Shown one piece after another: positions 19,063-28,807 of a DNA stretch of 64,000 nucleotides. This stretch comes from Crocosphaera sp. (GTDB taxonomy: Bacteria > Cyanobacteriota > Cyanobacteriia > Cyanobacteriales > Microcystaceae), in assembly GCF_030064895.1 (NCBI RefSeq), contig NZ_JASJEB010000002.1, forward strand, positions 1 to 64,000, read 5' to 3'. The translations under genes were made by a program, and so were the position numbers. Within the stretch, counting starts at the first letter, position 1. Each line of letters starts with the position of its first letter. The notes under the pieces are model-generated. The model had not been told where the DNA came from and ran no database searches. It saw nothing but the letters and a program-made list of their open reading frames with translations.

Positions 19063-20376
19063 TTAGATTAAAAAATTTAAAGAAAACAACTTAGAAAGTT
19101 TTACATGAGAAATGCGAAAAATTAAAAGTAAATAGATGGTGTACATTATTAGATCATTTAGACACAGTAAATATAAACTAATTAAAGGATCATTGAACTG
19201 AAGACTCAATCCCAAAAAGGCGATAGTTGTAATATTTGATGCTATCTGCCAACCGGCCGCTACCTCCTGTCTATCCATGATTCCAAAAACTATACTTAAA
19301 GGGGAAACAATCATTCTCAAAATAAGAGAAGGAGCTAAAACTTTAGTGTATATTGCGGCTGTTTCCCATTGTGAACCAAATAAACTGGTAAAGATGAAAG
19401 AGGCAAAAATAAATATTAAAATTCCACCAGAAATTGAAATGCCAAATAAAAGCCAAAATGCCTTGATCATGCTATTACTTAGCCTTTTATTGTATTTATC
19501 TTCGACAAATTTTTGGTGATTTACTTTCGATATCTCAGCAATTACTAAAGCACTTGGTAACAACAATAAACGCATACTTAATGAATATTGTCCAGCTACA
19601 GAAGCTGTAAAGAAAGTAGATAGAAAAAAAACTGGCATTCGCAGTGTTGATGTGTTTAAAAACGAAGGTAAGATTGAATAAATCGGGTACTTCCTATACT
19701 GATTCATCAGCCTAAACATTCTCTGATAAGATAAACACCTAACTATTTTAAATTTTATTTTATTATATACCCTGATTCCCAGAAACAAACTAGCTAAGCC
19801 TAACGATAAAGTATAGGCAATTATTAATCCTAAGTTATTATCATTATAAAAAAAACCTAATATTATTTGTAATAATATTAGTAAAAATACCTTAATAAAC
19901 TTGAAAAATGACAGAGTTTTAAAGTCTTTTGTTTTTGTTAGCCAATAACTTATACATTGATAAAATCCTGTAATAAAGATGCTAATGGGTATAATCACAA
20001 TTAGAACAGATAAGTTATTGATGCCCAATAACTTACTCAATGGTTGAGAGAATAGGAAAAATATTAGAGCAAATATTAAACTTGTAATTAAGGCTAAACC
20101 TAGTGAGAGAATCAAAACATTAATAGCATCCTCCTCTGTTTCTGGTAAAACAATTGCCAGTTCATAACGCCAACATACAGCAATAGATAAGATACTAACA
20201 ATACTCAAATAAACAGCAAATATTCCATAAGCGTCGGGTGTATAAATACGAGCAATAAATGGTTCAGCAATAGCTGTTACACCGTAAGCCAGGGTTGTTC
20301 CTGTCATTAAAGTCAGGACATTTCTTACAAAACTACCTTGAACAAACCATTGATTAATTCGTTGTTTCAGTTTCAT
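19063..20376 (-). CDS. Wzx-like polysaccharide flippase (MOP family)
   Basis: The 437-residue polytopic protein has about 12-14 helices and the N-terminal pattern LTLMTGTTLAYGVTAIAEPFIARIYTPDAYG of the polysaccharide-transport branch of the MOP superfamily. It would flip undecaprenyl-PP-linked repeat units across the plasma membrane. It overlaps the stop of the aminotransferase gene by one base (TAATG), indicating coupled translation. Confidence 0.88.
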   Translation of the reverse strand: MKLKQRINQWFVQGSFVRNVLTLMTGTTLAYGVTAIAEPFIARIYTPDAYGIFAVYLSIVSILSIAVCWRYELAIVLPETEEDAINVLILSLGLALITSLIFALIFFLFSQPLSKLLGINNLSVLIVIIPISIFITGFYQCISYWLTKTKDFKTLSFFKFIKVFLLILLQIILGFFYNDNNLGLIIAYTLSLGLASLFLGIRVYNKIKFKIVRCLSYQRMFRLMNQYRKYPIYSILPSFLNTSTLRMPVFFLSTFFTASVAGQYSLSMRLLLLPSALVIAEISKVNHQKFVEDKYNKRLSNSMIKAFWLLFGISISGGILIFIFASFIFTSLFGSQWETAAIYTKVLAPSLILRMIVSPLSIVFGIMDRQEVAAGWQIASNITTIAFLGLSLQFNDPLISLYLLCLNDLIMYTIYLLLIFRISHVKLSKLFSLNFLI

Positions 20377-21536
20377 TACTTTATAGCTTGCTTAAGAACT
20401 TCAATAACCTTGCTTTGACTATTTTGTTCTAACTCGGGCCAAATTGGTAAACTTAATACCTGTTCACCCAATAAATCACTAACTGAATGAATAGGATATT
20501 TACCATTATAAACAGGTAATTTATCTTGAGGAACGGGATAATAAATCATACTACCAATACCTTGTTCTGCTAAATAGGCTTTAACTTGATCTCGTTTGCC
20601 ATTAGTAATGCGGATTGTGTATTGATGAAATACATGACCATCAGCTATTTCAGGAGTGATTATCTCAGGAACATCAGCTAATAGCTGATTATAAGTTTTA
20701 GCTACTCTTCGTCTTCCCTCATTCCACTGATCAATATACTTTAATTTAACCCTTAAAATGGCAGCTTGAATGGTATCTAAACGGGAATTATATCCTAATA
20801 CCTCATTGTGGTATTTTTTCTTAGCACCATGTACCCGTAACATTCGAGCGTTTTCTGCTACTTGATCGTCATTGGTAACAATCATACCGCCATCTCCATA
20901 CCCTCCTAAATTTTTAGAAGGAAAGAAAGAATAGGCTCCCACATCACCAATAGTACCAGTAGCTTTACCACTGATAGTGGAAAGTGTTTCTTGTTTGCAT
21001 TGACTATCACAAGCAGAACAATTCCCATAATAACGCGCCCCAAATGACTGAGCGCAGTCTTCAATAACTTTCAAACCATACTCTTTGGCAATGTCCATGA
21101 TTTGTCCCATCATAGCTGGACAACCATAGAGATGAACTGGCATAATTCCCTTAGTTTTCGGGGTAATCTTCTCCTTAATTTTTGTAGGTTCAATATTAAA
21201 ATTATTGGCATCGATATCCACGAATACTGGGGTTGCTCCCACATTGCTAATAGACTCTGCTGTAGCAAAAAAAGAAAAGGGAGTGGTAATAACCTCGTCC
21301 CCTTCTCCTATGCCTAATGCTCTTAATCCTATCACTAAAGCATCAGTTCCAGAATTCACTCCGATCGCGTGTTTAACCCCCAGATATTCTGTTATTTCCT
21401 GCTCAAAAAGTTTGACATCTGGACCCATGATAAATTGGGTTGATTCTACGACGCGATTAATAGCTTCTTTGATTTCTTCAGAGATGCTTTGATACTGCGG
21501 TTTTAAATTAAGGATGGGGATTTTAAGCTGGCTCAT
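20376..21536 (-). CDS. DegT/DnrJ/EryC1/StrS aminotransferase (WbpE-like)
   Basis: This PLP-dependent sugar aminotransferase has NSGTDALVIGLRALGI (cofactor phosphate region), EDCAQSFGARY and the lysine that binds PLP, Lys208 in FFPSKNLGGYGDGG. With WbpA-, WbpB- and WbpD-like genes upstream it is expected to aminate UDP-3-keto-GlcNAcA at C3. It is longer (386) than WbpE (about 360) because of an insert at about 171-195 containing Cys173-x2-Cys176-x3-Cys180, between strand and PLP lysine. It is followed without gap by wzx and preceded by 185 bp, so it may have its own promoter. Confidence 0.9.
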   Translation of the reverse strand: MSQLKIPILNLKPQYQSISEEIKEAINRVVESTQFIMGPDVKLFEQEITEYLGVKHAIGVNSGTDALVIGLRALGIGEGDEVITTPFSFFATAESISNVGATPVFVDIDANNFNIEPTKIKEKITPKTKGIMPVHLYGCPAMMGQIMDIAKEYGLKVIEDCAQSFGARYYGNCSACDSQCKQETLSTISGKATGTIGDVGAYSFFPSKNLGGYGDGGMIVTNDDQVAENARMLRVHGAKKKYHNEVLGYNSRLDTIQAAILRVKLKYIDQWNEGRRRVAKTYNQLLADVPEIITPEIADGHVFHQYTIRITNGKRDQVKAYLAEQGIGSMIYYPVPQDKLPVYNGKYPIHSVSDLLGEQVLSLPIWPELEQNSQSKVIEVLKQAIK

Positions 21537-21721
21537 TTCAACACCTATTATTGTGATAATAAGTAAAAAATTGGTTCATTGACATCTAATGCTACTAGGT
21601 AGGGTTAATCTTGTCAACAAATTTTTGAGAGATATATTTTAGAAATAGTTTGTCTGGCGATCTCTTCAGATTCAATTATTGAAAAAAATCACGTATTTAA
21701 TATATGCTCTTACTTTGCTAG

Positions 21722-22087
21722 TCAGTTGGGGTACTTTGATGAGTCTTTTAGGTTTTTGAGATCCGTAATTAATGAGGGAATGTCTTCGGTGATAATGCTC
21801 CAGATAATCTCATTATCAATACCAAGATAGCCATGAATAATTCGGTTACGGGTAGCAATAATTTGTCGCCAAGGAATTTCAGGATGATTTGTTTTAATCT
21901 CTTGGGGAATGTTGGTTGCAGCTTCGCCTATGAGTTCTAGATTTCTGAGAGTTGCATCATAGTAAGGTTCGCTATTGATAAAGGATTTCTGGTCAAAGTT
22001 TTGGGTATATCGCTGAACTTTTTCTGCGAAAAGGATCATGTCATCGACGTAAAATCGCCATTCTCTTCTTGGCGTATTACTAGACAT
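21722..22087 (-). CDS. hepT: HepT-type HEPN ribonuclease toxin (DUF86)
   Basis: The 121-residue all-helical protein carries the HEPN active-site motif R-x4-H-x-Y in ATRNRIIHGY (Arg, His and Tyr all present). The Tyr is the residue AMP-modified by MntA in the characterised Shewanella system. HEPN toxins cleave RNA when not neutralised. It overlaps its MntA partner by 8 bp. The pair is embedded in the wbp gene set on the same strand. Confidence 0.92.
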   Translation of the reverse strand: MSSNTPRREWRFYVDDMILFAEKVQRYTQNFDQKSFINSEPYYDATLRNLELIGEAATNIPQEIKTNHPEIPWRQIIATRNRIIHGYLGIDNEIIWSIITEDIPSLITDLKNLKDSSKYPN

Positions 22088-22370
22088 AGATTTTTTCTAG
22101 GTCTACATAGGGTTGTAGTTCAGGACGTAGAGCGTTTTCTGTAATCAGATCAATAGGACATTTGAAGATATCTTCAAGATAAAACAATACACCAAAGTAT
22201 TTTTTGGAATTGGCTTTTTCGTCAAAACTAATTAATATATCAATGTCGCTTGTTTGGGTCGCAGTATCTCTAGCAGTGGATCCAAATAGAGCAATTTTTG
22301 TAACCCCATATTTTTCCTGAAGTAGAGCTTTATTTTGGGCAAGGATATCAAGAGCTTGTTGTTTTTTCAT
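22080..22370 (-). CDS. mntA: MntA-type nucleotidyltransferase antitoxin
   Basis: This minimal nucleotidyltransferase (96 aa) has the polymerase-beta-like motif GS-x10-D-x-D: GSTARDTATQTSDIDILI. A third acidic residue is likely Asp in KCPIDLI. In known pairs MntA transfers AMP groups to HepT and blocks its RNase activity. It starts only 6 bp after the wbpD stop and overlaps hepT, so the toxin-antitoxin unit is probably on the polysaccharide transcript, perhaps with an extra internal promoter. Confidence 0.92.
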   Translation of the reverse strand: MKKQQALDILAQNKALLQEKYGVTKIALFGSTARDTATQTSDIDILISFDEKANSKKYFGVLFYLEDIFKCPIDLITENALRPELQPYVDLEKIYV

Positions 22371-22376
22371 CGGTTC

Positions 22377-22961
22377 CTAATCTTCAACTTCGATAACTTT
22401 ATTATCAGAAATTTTTTGGTATTTGGTCTCCGTAGAATCAACTGCATAACCATCATTATCGAAGTCCAATACATCTCCATAAGCACTCATCCAACCAATA
22501 ATTTTAGCAGGAACTCCAGCCACCATAGCATAAGCTGGCACATCTTTTGTAACCACTGCTCCTGCTGCCACAAAAGCCCTTTCATGGAGGGTAATACCGC
22601 AAACAATGGTGGCATTAGCACCGATACTCGCCCCCCGTTTAATTAAGGTTTTTTGATAGTCAGCACTGGTATTGCGAGGGAACTCACAACGGGGGGTTTT
22701 GATGTTAGTAAAAACCATACTCGGTCCACAAAAAACATAATCTTCGAGAATGACTCCTTCGTACAAAGAAACATTATTCTGAATCTTACAAAAGTCCCCC
22801 ACAATAACATTATTAGAGACGAGAACATTCTGCCCAAAATTGCATTTTTTGCCAATTTTAGCCTTACCCATAATGTGGGAAAAATGCCAAATTTTAGTAC
22901 CCTCCCCAATCTCGGCCCCTTCGTCAACGTAAGATGATTCATGTATAAAAAAATCAGTCAT
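22377..22961 (-). CDS. UDP-2-acetamido-3-amino-uronate N-acetyltransferase (WbpD-like)
   Basis: The protein is a left-handed beta-helix acyltransferase of 194 residues with hexapeptide repeats (IGEGTKIWHFSHI, IGKKCNFGQNVLV, IVGDFCKIQNNVSL, then IGANATIVCGITL). It uses acetyl-CoA. In Pseudomonas the equivalent WbpD acetylates the 3-amino group made by WbpE. The length matches WbpD (about 191). It overlaps the upstream oxidoreductase gene by 8 bp. WbpA, B, D and E homologues all lie within 5 kb, so assignment to this pathway is well supported. Confidence 0.9.
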   Translation of the reverse strand: MTDFFIHESSYVDEGAEIGEGTKIWHFSHIMGKAKIGKKCNFGQNVLVSNNVIVGDFCKIQNNVSLYEGVILEDYVFCGPSMVFTNIKTPRCEFPRNTSADYQKTLIKRGASIGANATIVCGITLHERAFVAAGAVVTKDVPAYAMVAGVPAKIIGWMSAYGDVLDFDNDGYAVDSTETKYQKISDNKVIEVED

Positions 22962-23898
22962 TGAGTGCTTTCTCCGCTTTTTCTAAAATGTCTACCACGG
23001 TCACCCCATTCCAACCATCAGAACGAGGGGTTTGACGGTTTTTGATACAATCTAAGAAGTGTTGACATTCTATGCGCAAAGGAGCTTCATTGGCTACCAT
23101 CACCTCTTCACTGCCCTCGTCTCGATTAGCTAGGTTTTTGTCAACCCCTTTGTTATAAATCGTTACTTTTTGGGAAACCTCATCATAAACTAACATTTGT
23201 TTTTCGGCCATAACGATTGTTCTCCGTTCCAGTAACGGCCAATACCAAGAAGAATGAAGGTGTGCTGTTTGTCCTCCAACAAAACGAAGATCAACATGGA
23301 CGTTATCTTCAATGTCGGTTTGCAGCATAGCATGACCTCTGGCTTTCACCTCTTCTACTGTGGGGTTGCCTAATAAGGCTAAAACCACGGAAACATCATG
23401 GGGCGCAAAAGACCACCAAACATTCTCTTCCCGACGAACCCGACCTAGTTTAGCCCGTTGAGTAGACACATGAAAAACTTTTCCTGCTTTTCCTGTCTTT
23501 AAATAATTGGCCATCCAATCAACAGCAGGTTGATACAAGAGTAAATGACCTACCATTAAAATACGGGACTGACTATGAGCATACTCAGCTAACTGACGTG
23601 CATCAGAAACCTTCAAGGTCATGGGTTTTTCCACAAAAACATCTTTACCTGCTTCGAGAGCAGCTTTGGCTAAAGGGTAGTGGGTGGGGGCAGGAGTAGC
23701 CAAGACAAAAGCAGAAACATCTGTGTTTAAAGCTTCTTGATAGTCTTTATAAGTGGTGAGATTAGGATAATCTGTTTCCACCTTAGAACGTAACTCATCA
23801 TTGAGTTCGACAACAGCAGCTAGGGAACCCAACTCATAAAAATTACGGATTAGATTTTTACCCCAGTTACCAGCACCAACAACAATTACCTGGCTCAT
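22954..23898 (-). CDS. UDP-GlcNAcA 3-dehydrogenase (WbpB-like, Gfo/Idh/MocA family)
   Basis: The 314-residue NAD-dependent oxidoreductase has an N-terminal dinucleotide motif (VVGAGNWGKNLIRNF) and the family Glu90-Lys91-Pro92 motif. Context and length match WbpB, which oxidises C3 of UDP-GlcNAcA before transamination. It overlaps wbpA by 4 bp and wbpD by 8 bp, a tightly coupled three-gene set. Confidence 0.9.
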   Translation of the reverse strand: MSQVIVVGAGNWGKNLIRNFYELGSLAAVVELNDELRSKVETDYPNLTTYKDYQEALNTDVSAFVLATPAPTHYPLAKAALEAGKDVFVEKPMTLKVSDARQLAEYAHSQSRILMVGHLLLYQPAVDWMANYLKTGKAGKVFHVSTQRAKLGRVRREENVWWSFAPHDVSVVLALLGNPTVEEVKARGHAMLQTDIEDNVHVDLRFVGGQTAHLHSSWYWPLLERRTIVMAEKQMLVYDEVSQKVTIYNKGVDKNLANRDEGSEEVMVANEAPLRIECQHFLDCIKNRQTPRSDGWNGVTVVDILEKAEKALND

Positions 23899-25220
23899 AG
23901 TAATGTGACCTTTTCTTGATTAAAGTTTAGTTTACGAGTTACGCCTCGTGTATCTAAAACAGCCTTAGCTTTCTCAACCAGACCAACATAGTCAATGTTA
24001 CTGTGGTCAGTGGTAATGATTACTAAGTCAGCATTTTTGATTAGATTATCATCTAGATTGGCTGATTTATATATTTGCCCTTCTAGGGAAATTTCTGGAA
24101 TATAAGGGTCGTGATAAGTGATCTTGACTCCATCGGCCAGTAATAGTTTCATCACTTCTAGAGCAGGAGACTCTCGACAGTCAGCCAAGTCTTTTTTGTA
24201 AGATACCCCCAATATTAGAATGTGAGAACGAGAGGGCGCAATACCTAAATTATTCAGGGTTCGCCAAGCTTTTTCCTGTACAAATTCCGGCATTTTGCGG
24301 TTAAGTTCCCCTGCTAGACGAATAAAACGAGTTTGGAAGTTAAATTCTTTGGCTTTCCACTCTAAATAGTGAGGATCTAGCGGTATACAATGGCCACCTA
24401 CTCCTGGACCCGGATAAAAAGGCATGATGCCAAAAGGCTTAGTATTGGCTGCGTCTAACACTTCCCAAACATTGAGATCCAGGCGATCGCATAATAAAGC
24501 CAATTCATTCACTAAAGCAATATTAACGGCGCGAAAAGTATTCTCAAAAACCTTCACTAACTCGGCAGCTTTAGCACTGCTAACTGTTACCACTTTATCA
24601 ATAGTTTGTTGGTAAAATAAATCAGCAACTTCTAGGGAATTACTATCAGAAGCACCGACCACTTTACAAGTGTTTTTTGTCGTGTATCTTTTATTACCAG
24701 GATCGACCCTTTCAGGAGAATGAGCTAAAAAGAATTCTTGTCCTTGTTGCAGTTCACTTTTTCCCTCTAAAATTGGTTTCATTACCTCATCGGTAGTGCC
24801 TGGATAGGTAGTTGATTCCAGGGTAATTAATTGACCTGGCCTCAATTTTTTGGCGATTTCTGTGGTCACACTTTCAACATAAGTCAAATTTGGTACAAGA
24901 TTTTTGGTTAAAGGAGTGGGAACACAAATAACAATAACATCCATTTCTGGAACCACATTAAAACTTTCAGTAGCTTTAAGATAACCTTGGCTAACAACTT
25001 CTTTTAACTCATCATCTTTTACATCACTAATATAATTTTTTCCTTGGTTAACATCAGCAACTCGCAAAGGATTACGTTCAATTCCTATTACCTGAAAGCC
25101 AACTTTTGCTTTTTCTACGGCAAAAGGTAAGCCCACATATCCCAATCCAATCACACCAACTACCGCCGTGTGTTTAGTTATTTTTTCTTTAAGGGTTAAA
25201 TGATATTGATTAGAGTTCAT
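23895..25220 (-). CDS. UDP-N-acetylglucosamine 6-dehydrogenase (WbpA-like)
   Basis: This is a UDP-glucose/GDP-mannose dehydrogenase superfamily enzyme of 441 residues. It has the NAD motif GVIGLGYVGLP (22-32), the catalytic cysteine Cys278 in GVGGHCIPLDP and the C-terminal UDP-binding domain (LGVSYKKDLADCRESPALE). The substrate UDP-GlcNAc is inferred from the linked WbpB/D/E homologues; UDP-ManNAc dehydrogenase (WecC) is the alternative. It is the first gene of the coupled wbpA-wbpB-wbpD unit. Confidence 0.92.
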   Translation of the reverse strand: MNSNQYHLTLKEKITKHTAVVGVIGLGYVGLPFAVEKAKVGFQVIGIERNPLRVADVNQGKNYISDVKDDELKEVVSQGYLKATESFNVVPEMDVIVICVPTPLTKNLVPNLTYVESVTTEIAKKLRPGQLITLESTTYPGTTDEVMKPILEGKSELQQGQEFFLAHSPERVDPGNKRYTTKNTCKVVGASDSNSLEVADLFYQQTIDKVVTVSSAKAAELVKVFENTFRAVNIALVNELALLCDRLDLNVWEVLDAANTKPFGIMPFYPGPGVGGHCIPLDPHYLEWKAKEFNFQTRFIRLAGELNRKMPEFVQEKAWRTLNNLGIAPSRSHILILGVSYKKDLADCRESPALEVMKLLLADGVKITYHDPYIPEISLEGQIYKSANLDDNLIKNADLVIITTDHSNIDYVGLVEKAKAVLDTRGVTRKLNFNQEKVTLL

Positions 25221-25404
25221 GAAATTTTATTGATTAAGTTTTGTTTGATTTTATGAAAGCTAATAGGGTAACAAAGATAAACTTTAAAAGTTAGGTTAAG
25301 GAATAAAAAATACCAAATATTACTAAATCAAGGGTCGTGAATGGTTAAAAATATCGACTAAAAATGGTCTGAAATCAACAATTTTTAATTATTAATTTTA
25401 AAGT

Positions 25405-27288
25405 CTAGCTCTTTATTTTATAACCTCTTTTTTGACAACTAATCGCCCTTTTCCATAATTCCTCACTGGACAGGTTATTGTCAATAGCTTGTGCAAGTTC
25501 CTCTTTTATCTCCTGCCAAGCATCAGACGATGGCATAGCTTCAGAAACCCCCATAATCTTAGGATGCTCGGTGTCAAAGGCTTTTTCACTATCATTAACC
25601 AATGATTCATGGAGTTTTTCCCCTGGACGACAACCAACAATCTTAATAGGAATATCTTTCTCAGGAATAAAACCAGCTAATTCAATCATCCGTTGTGCTA
25701 AATCGTAGATTTTTACTGGTTCCCCCATGTCTAAAATTAAAATCTGTCCTGATTTACCCACCGCTAAACTCTGAATAACCAATTGAGAAGCTTCAGGTGT
25801 GGTCATAAAGTAACGAGTCATATCTCGATGTGTCACTGTCAACGGACCACCTCTGGCGATTTGCTCTTTAAAAATAGGGACTACACTACCACGACTACCT
25901 AAGACATTACCAAAGCGCACAATCAAAAAGCGAGTTTCACTTTTAACTGATAGAGATTTAACCGTTAACTCGGCTAAACGTTTGCTCAATCCCATAAAAT
26001 TTGTGGAATTCACTGCTTTATCTGTGGAAATCATCACAAACGTTTTAACACCGTATTCAGCCGCTAATTGTGCTAGATTACCCGTGCCAAACACATTGTT
26101 TTCCAGGGATTCGGTGGGATTTTCCTGCATCAAAGGAACGTGCTTATGAGCGGCGGCATGAAAAACTAATTCTGGTTGCCAGATTCTAAAAACTGTATCC
26201 ATCCGTTGTTTATGGCGAATATCGGCAATAATTGTTACCGTGTCCAACTCAGGAAAAAGACGACCTAACTCCTGTTTAATTTTAAAAATACTATTTTCAC
26301 CCCTTCCCAACAGTAGTAGGGTTTTGGGCTTTAATCGAGCCAGTTGACGGCAAATCTCGGAGCCAATAGTTCCTCCTGCTCCTGTGACTAAAACACGACT
26401 TTCAAAAACCTGTTCGTAAGCAGAGGGAAATTGACCGTTAAATTCTTCCCTAAAATCGAGAATAACCTCCGGTCTTCCTAGAATATCTTGGATTTGAATG
26501 TCTCTTACTTGATTAGTGAACGGTGTATCCGTTAATATCTCTGGTCTTCCAGGTAGCACTTTTAGTTTAAAAGGCATTCCTTGGGTAGCTTCAACGATAT
26601 TACAAATCTTCTCATTGCTGGCAGAAGGCATGGCAACAATAACTTCTTCAATCTGGTAAGCTTCGGCTAACTTGTTAATCTCAGAAATCTTGCCTAAAAC
26701 CTTAATTCCTTCAATTTTTCTGCCAATTTTGCTGCTATCGTCATCGAGAAATCCCATCACAGTTAACGGAGAATAAGGGTTTAGTTGTATTTCCTGGACA
26801 ATTTTAGAACCAGAATATCCAGCACCAATCACCAGAACCCGACGTTTTTTGCTGGAACTTTGATAAGGACTGACTGTCAATTTTTGTTTGTACCATCGCC
26901 TAGCAAGTCTTAAACCGGCCATTGCCAATAAACAAAGACTCCAATCAATCACGGCAACACCCAAAGGTATGCCAACAAAAGAAAGATAAATTTGAGGAAT
27001 AATAAGGCGAGTGATGATAAAAATAGAGACTGAATAAACTGTTACCGAATACAACAGTCTTATACCATCTTTTAATCCAAATAAACGCCAAATTTGTTGA
27101 TATAAACCAAAAACTGTCTGGGTTCCAAGACGACCGATAATAGCAATCCCAGGAAGTATGATGGCTAAACTTTCATGGGTGGGGGCTACATCTCCCTCAA
27201 AGCGGATTAAATAAGCCAAATAACAGGATAAAAAAGCAACAGCACCATCTAAAAAAAATTGACCTAGCCGATATATATGTTTACTCAT
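25405..27288 (-). CDS. membrane nucleotide-sugar 4,6-dehydratase (WbpM/CapD family)
   Basis: The 627-residue enzyme has four N-terminal membrane helices (within 1-130), a CoA-binding-like Rossmann domain (VLVIGAGYSGSKIV, about 151) and a catalytic SDR domain starting at VLVTGAGGTIGSEI (about 299). The active site shows ISTDKAVNSTNFMGLSKRLAE, i.e. Met-x3-Lys instead of Tyr-x3-Lys, the SMK variant typical of large WbpM-type enzymes. It should convert UDP-GlcNAc to UDP-4-keto-6-deoxy-GlcNAc, feeding the WbpK/V-like reductase at 13530-14507. Confidence 0.92.
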   Translation of the reverse strand: MSKHIYRLGQFFLDGAVAFLSCYLAYLIRFEGDVAPTHESLAIILPGIAIIGRLGTQTVFGLYQQIWRLFGLKDGIRLLYSVTVYSVSIFIITRLIIPQIYLSFVGIPLGVAVIDWSLCLLAMAGLRLARRWYKQKLTVSPYQSSSKKRRVLVIGAGYSGSKIVQEIQLNPYSPLTVMGFLDDDSSKIGRKIEGIKVLGKISEINKLAEAYQIEEVIVAMPSASNEKICNIVEATQGMPFKLKVLPGRPEILTDTPFTNQVRDIQIQDILGRPEVILDFREEFNGQFPSAYEQVFESRVLVTGAGGTIGSEICRQLARLKPKTLLLLGRGENSIFKIKQELGRLFPELDTVTIIADIRHKQRMDTVFRIWQPELVFHAAAHKHVPLMQENPTESLENNVFGTGNLAQLAAEYGVKTFVMISTDKAVNSTNFMGLSKRLAELTVKSLSVKSETRFLIVRFGNVLGSRGSVVPIFKEQIARGGPLTVTHRDMTRYFMTTPEASQLVIQSLAVGKSGQILILDMGEPVKIYDLAQRMIELAGFIPEKDIPIKIVGCRPGEKLHESLVNDSEKAFDTEHPKIMGVSEAMPSSDAWQEIKEELAQAIDNNLSSEELWKRAISCQKRGYKIKS

Positions 27289-27405
27289 AAGCGGGCGGTG
27301 TTAAATGTGTCAGTTAAATACTTTTCATAACAACATAATTTGGGTACTTTGTCTATCTAATTGATGAATTTTTCTAAGTTAAAATTTGGACAATGATCAA
27401 CAATA

Positions 27406-28782
27406 TTAACGGAAAAATACACCAAAAGGCAGTAAACTTCCAAGAGGTCGGAGAAATTCGCTGAAACCATCAGAAAAGCTGGTTATAGCAGAGCGACGCA
27501 CTATTATTGCATCTCCATCGGATAAAGTGGGGTTACTCTCTGGATTAATCCCCTTAGTAAAATCCAATTCAATATTTCGTTTGGAGACGCTACCGTTAGG
27601 ATTAAGACGGATCAGGTCTACTGAAACAGTGTTAGCCCGACGATTATCAAACCCCCCTGTGGACAGTAAAACCTGATTGAGAGGGCTTTCTGGTAAAACT
27701 TCAACAGTGCCGGGATTTTGTACTTCTCCAGCTATGGTAACCCTAATTTTCTCGGGGGCAAAACTGGCTCGTCTGATGGTGGGAGTTTCACTGGGATCAA
27801 TGATGATTGCTTCAGCAACGGTGATAGTATCTCCGTCTTGCAAAATAAGATCGCTTTGGGCATTACCTTCTTGTAAGAGTTCCCATAAATTAACTTCGAG
27901 AATGTTCTCTTGTCCAGAGCGAGTTTGACGACGCAGTGTCACCCGACGAATATCAGCTAAAGGCGTAATCCCTCCTGCTTCTTCTAAAGCTTGGGTGAGA
28001 GTCGGTAGGGCAATGGTACGGTTGATGATAGCTGCTTGTTGACCAAGAAGGTGTGTTCCTGGACGACGCACTTGCCCCACTACATTGACTCGTACAGGTC
28101 TATTGACATCAACAGTTAAACTAGATGAGGCCAACTGGCGCACTTCTTCTGGTCTAATTTCGTCCGTGCTAGGAATAATAATAGAGTCTCCATCTTGCAG
28201 CAGAAGATTTTGAGTTAAATCTCCCGAAGTAAAAAGCTCCCATAAGTTAAGGTGAAATAACTGTTGTTTTCCCCGAATAGAACGACGAAGTTTAACCTGT
28301 CGCACACTAGCGGAACGGGTAATACCTCCTGCCAGTTGAATAATATCGTTGACAGTAGGTAGCTGAATCAGAGAATTGGGATTATTACTAGGTTCTAGGG
28401 TATAGGAGCCAGGTTTGACCACTTCCCCTGCGATCGCAATGGTAAAGGGACGATAGGCGATCATGTTGACGGTAATTTCTGGTTCTACTACATAACGACT
28501 ATAAAGACCAGTAATCAAGTTGTCTAATTTTTCAATGGTTAGTCCTTGAACATCCACTATCCCAATCACAGGTAAGTTGAGCGTCCCATCGATTCCCACT
28601 TGATATTCACTACTATATTCTGGTACATCCAGTACATCCAATTTTAGGCGATCGCCAGGACGTAAGGTATAAGTCGGGGTGGTAGGAGTAACTTGGGCTG
28701 GTAATTTTGGGGACAACATCAGCAACAACACCAGAGATATTGCCGAAATCATCCCTTTTTTCCTTTTCATAATTTTTATCAA
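27406..28782 (-). CDS. outer-membrane polysaccharide export protein (Wza-like, SLBB)
   Basis: A basic N-terminus and hydrophobic segment ending PAQ (about residues 5-30) is a Sec signal peptide without an obvious lipobox cysteine. The mature part begins with the Poly_export motif YTLRPGDRLKLDV, then three SLBB-type repeats (VAGEVVKPGSYTL, VVGQVRRPGTHLL, IAGEVQNPGTVEV). Wza-type proteins form the outer-membrane channel for capsule or exopolysaccharide. The 458-residue length suits the cyanobacterial branch. The BY-kinase gene lies 25 bp upstream on the same strand. Confidence 0.92.
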   Translation of the reverse strand: MIKIMKRKKGMISAISLVLLLMLSPKLPAQVTPTTPTYTLRPGDRLKLDVLDVPEYSSEYQVGIDGTLNLPVIGIVDVQGLTIEKLDNLITGLYSRYVVEPEITVNMIAYRPFTIAIAGEVVKPGSYTLEPSNNPNSLIQLPTVNDIIQLAGGITRSASVRQVKLRRSIRGKQQLFHLNLWELFTSGDLTQNLLLQDGDSIIIPSTDEIRPEEVRQLASSSLTVDVNRPVRVNVVGQVRRPGTHLLGQQAAIINRTIALPTLTQALEEAGGITPLADIRRVTLRRQTRSGQENILEVNLWELLQEGNAQSDLILQDGDTITVAEAIIIDPSETPTIRRASFAPEKIRVTIAGEVQNPGTVEVLPESPLNQVLLSTGGFDNRRANTVSVDLIRLNPNGSVSKRNIELDFTKGINPESNPTLSDGDAIIVRRSAITSFSDGFSEFLRPLGSLLPFGVFFR

Positions 28783-28807
28783 AAATAGTGATCAACGAAT
28801 TAATTGC

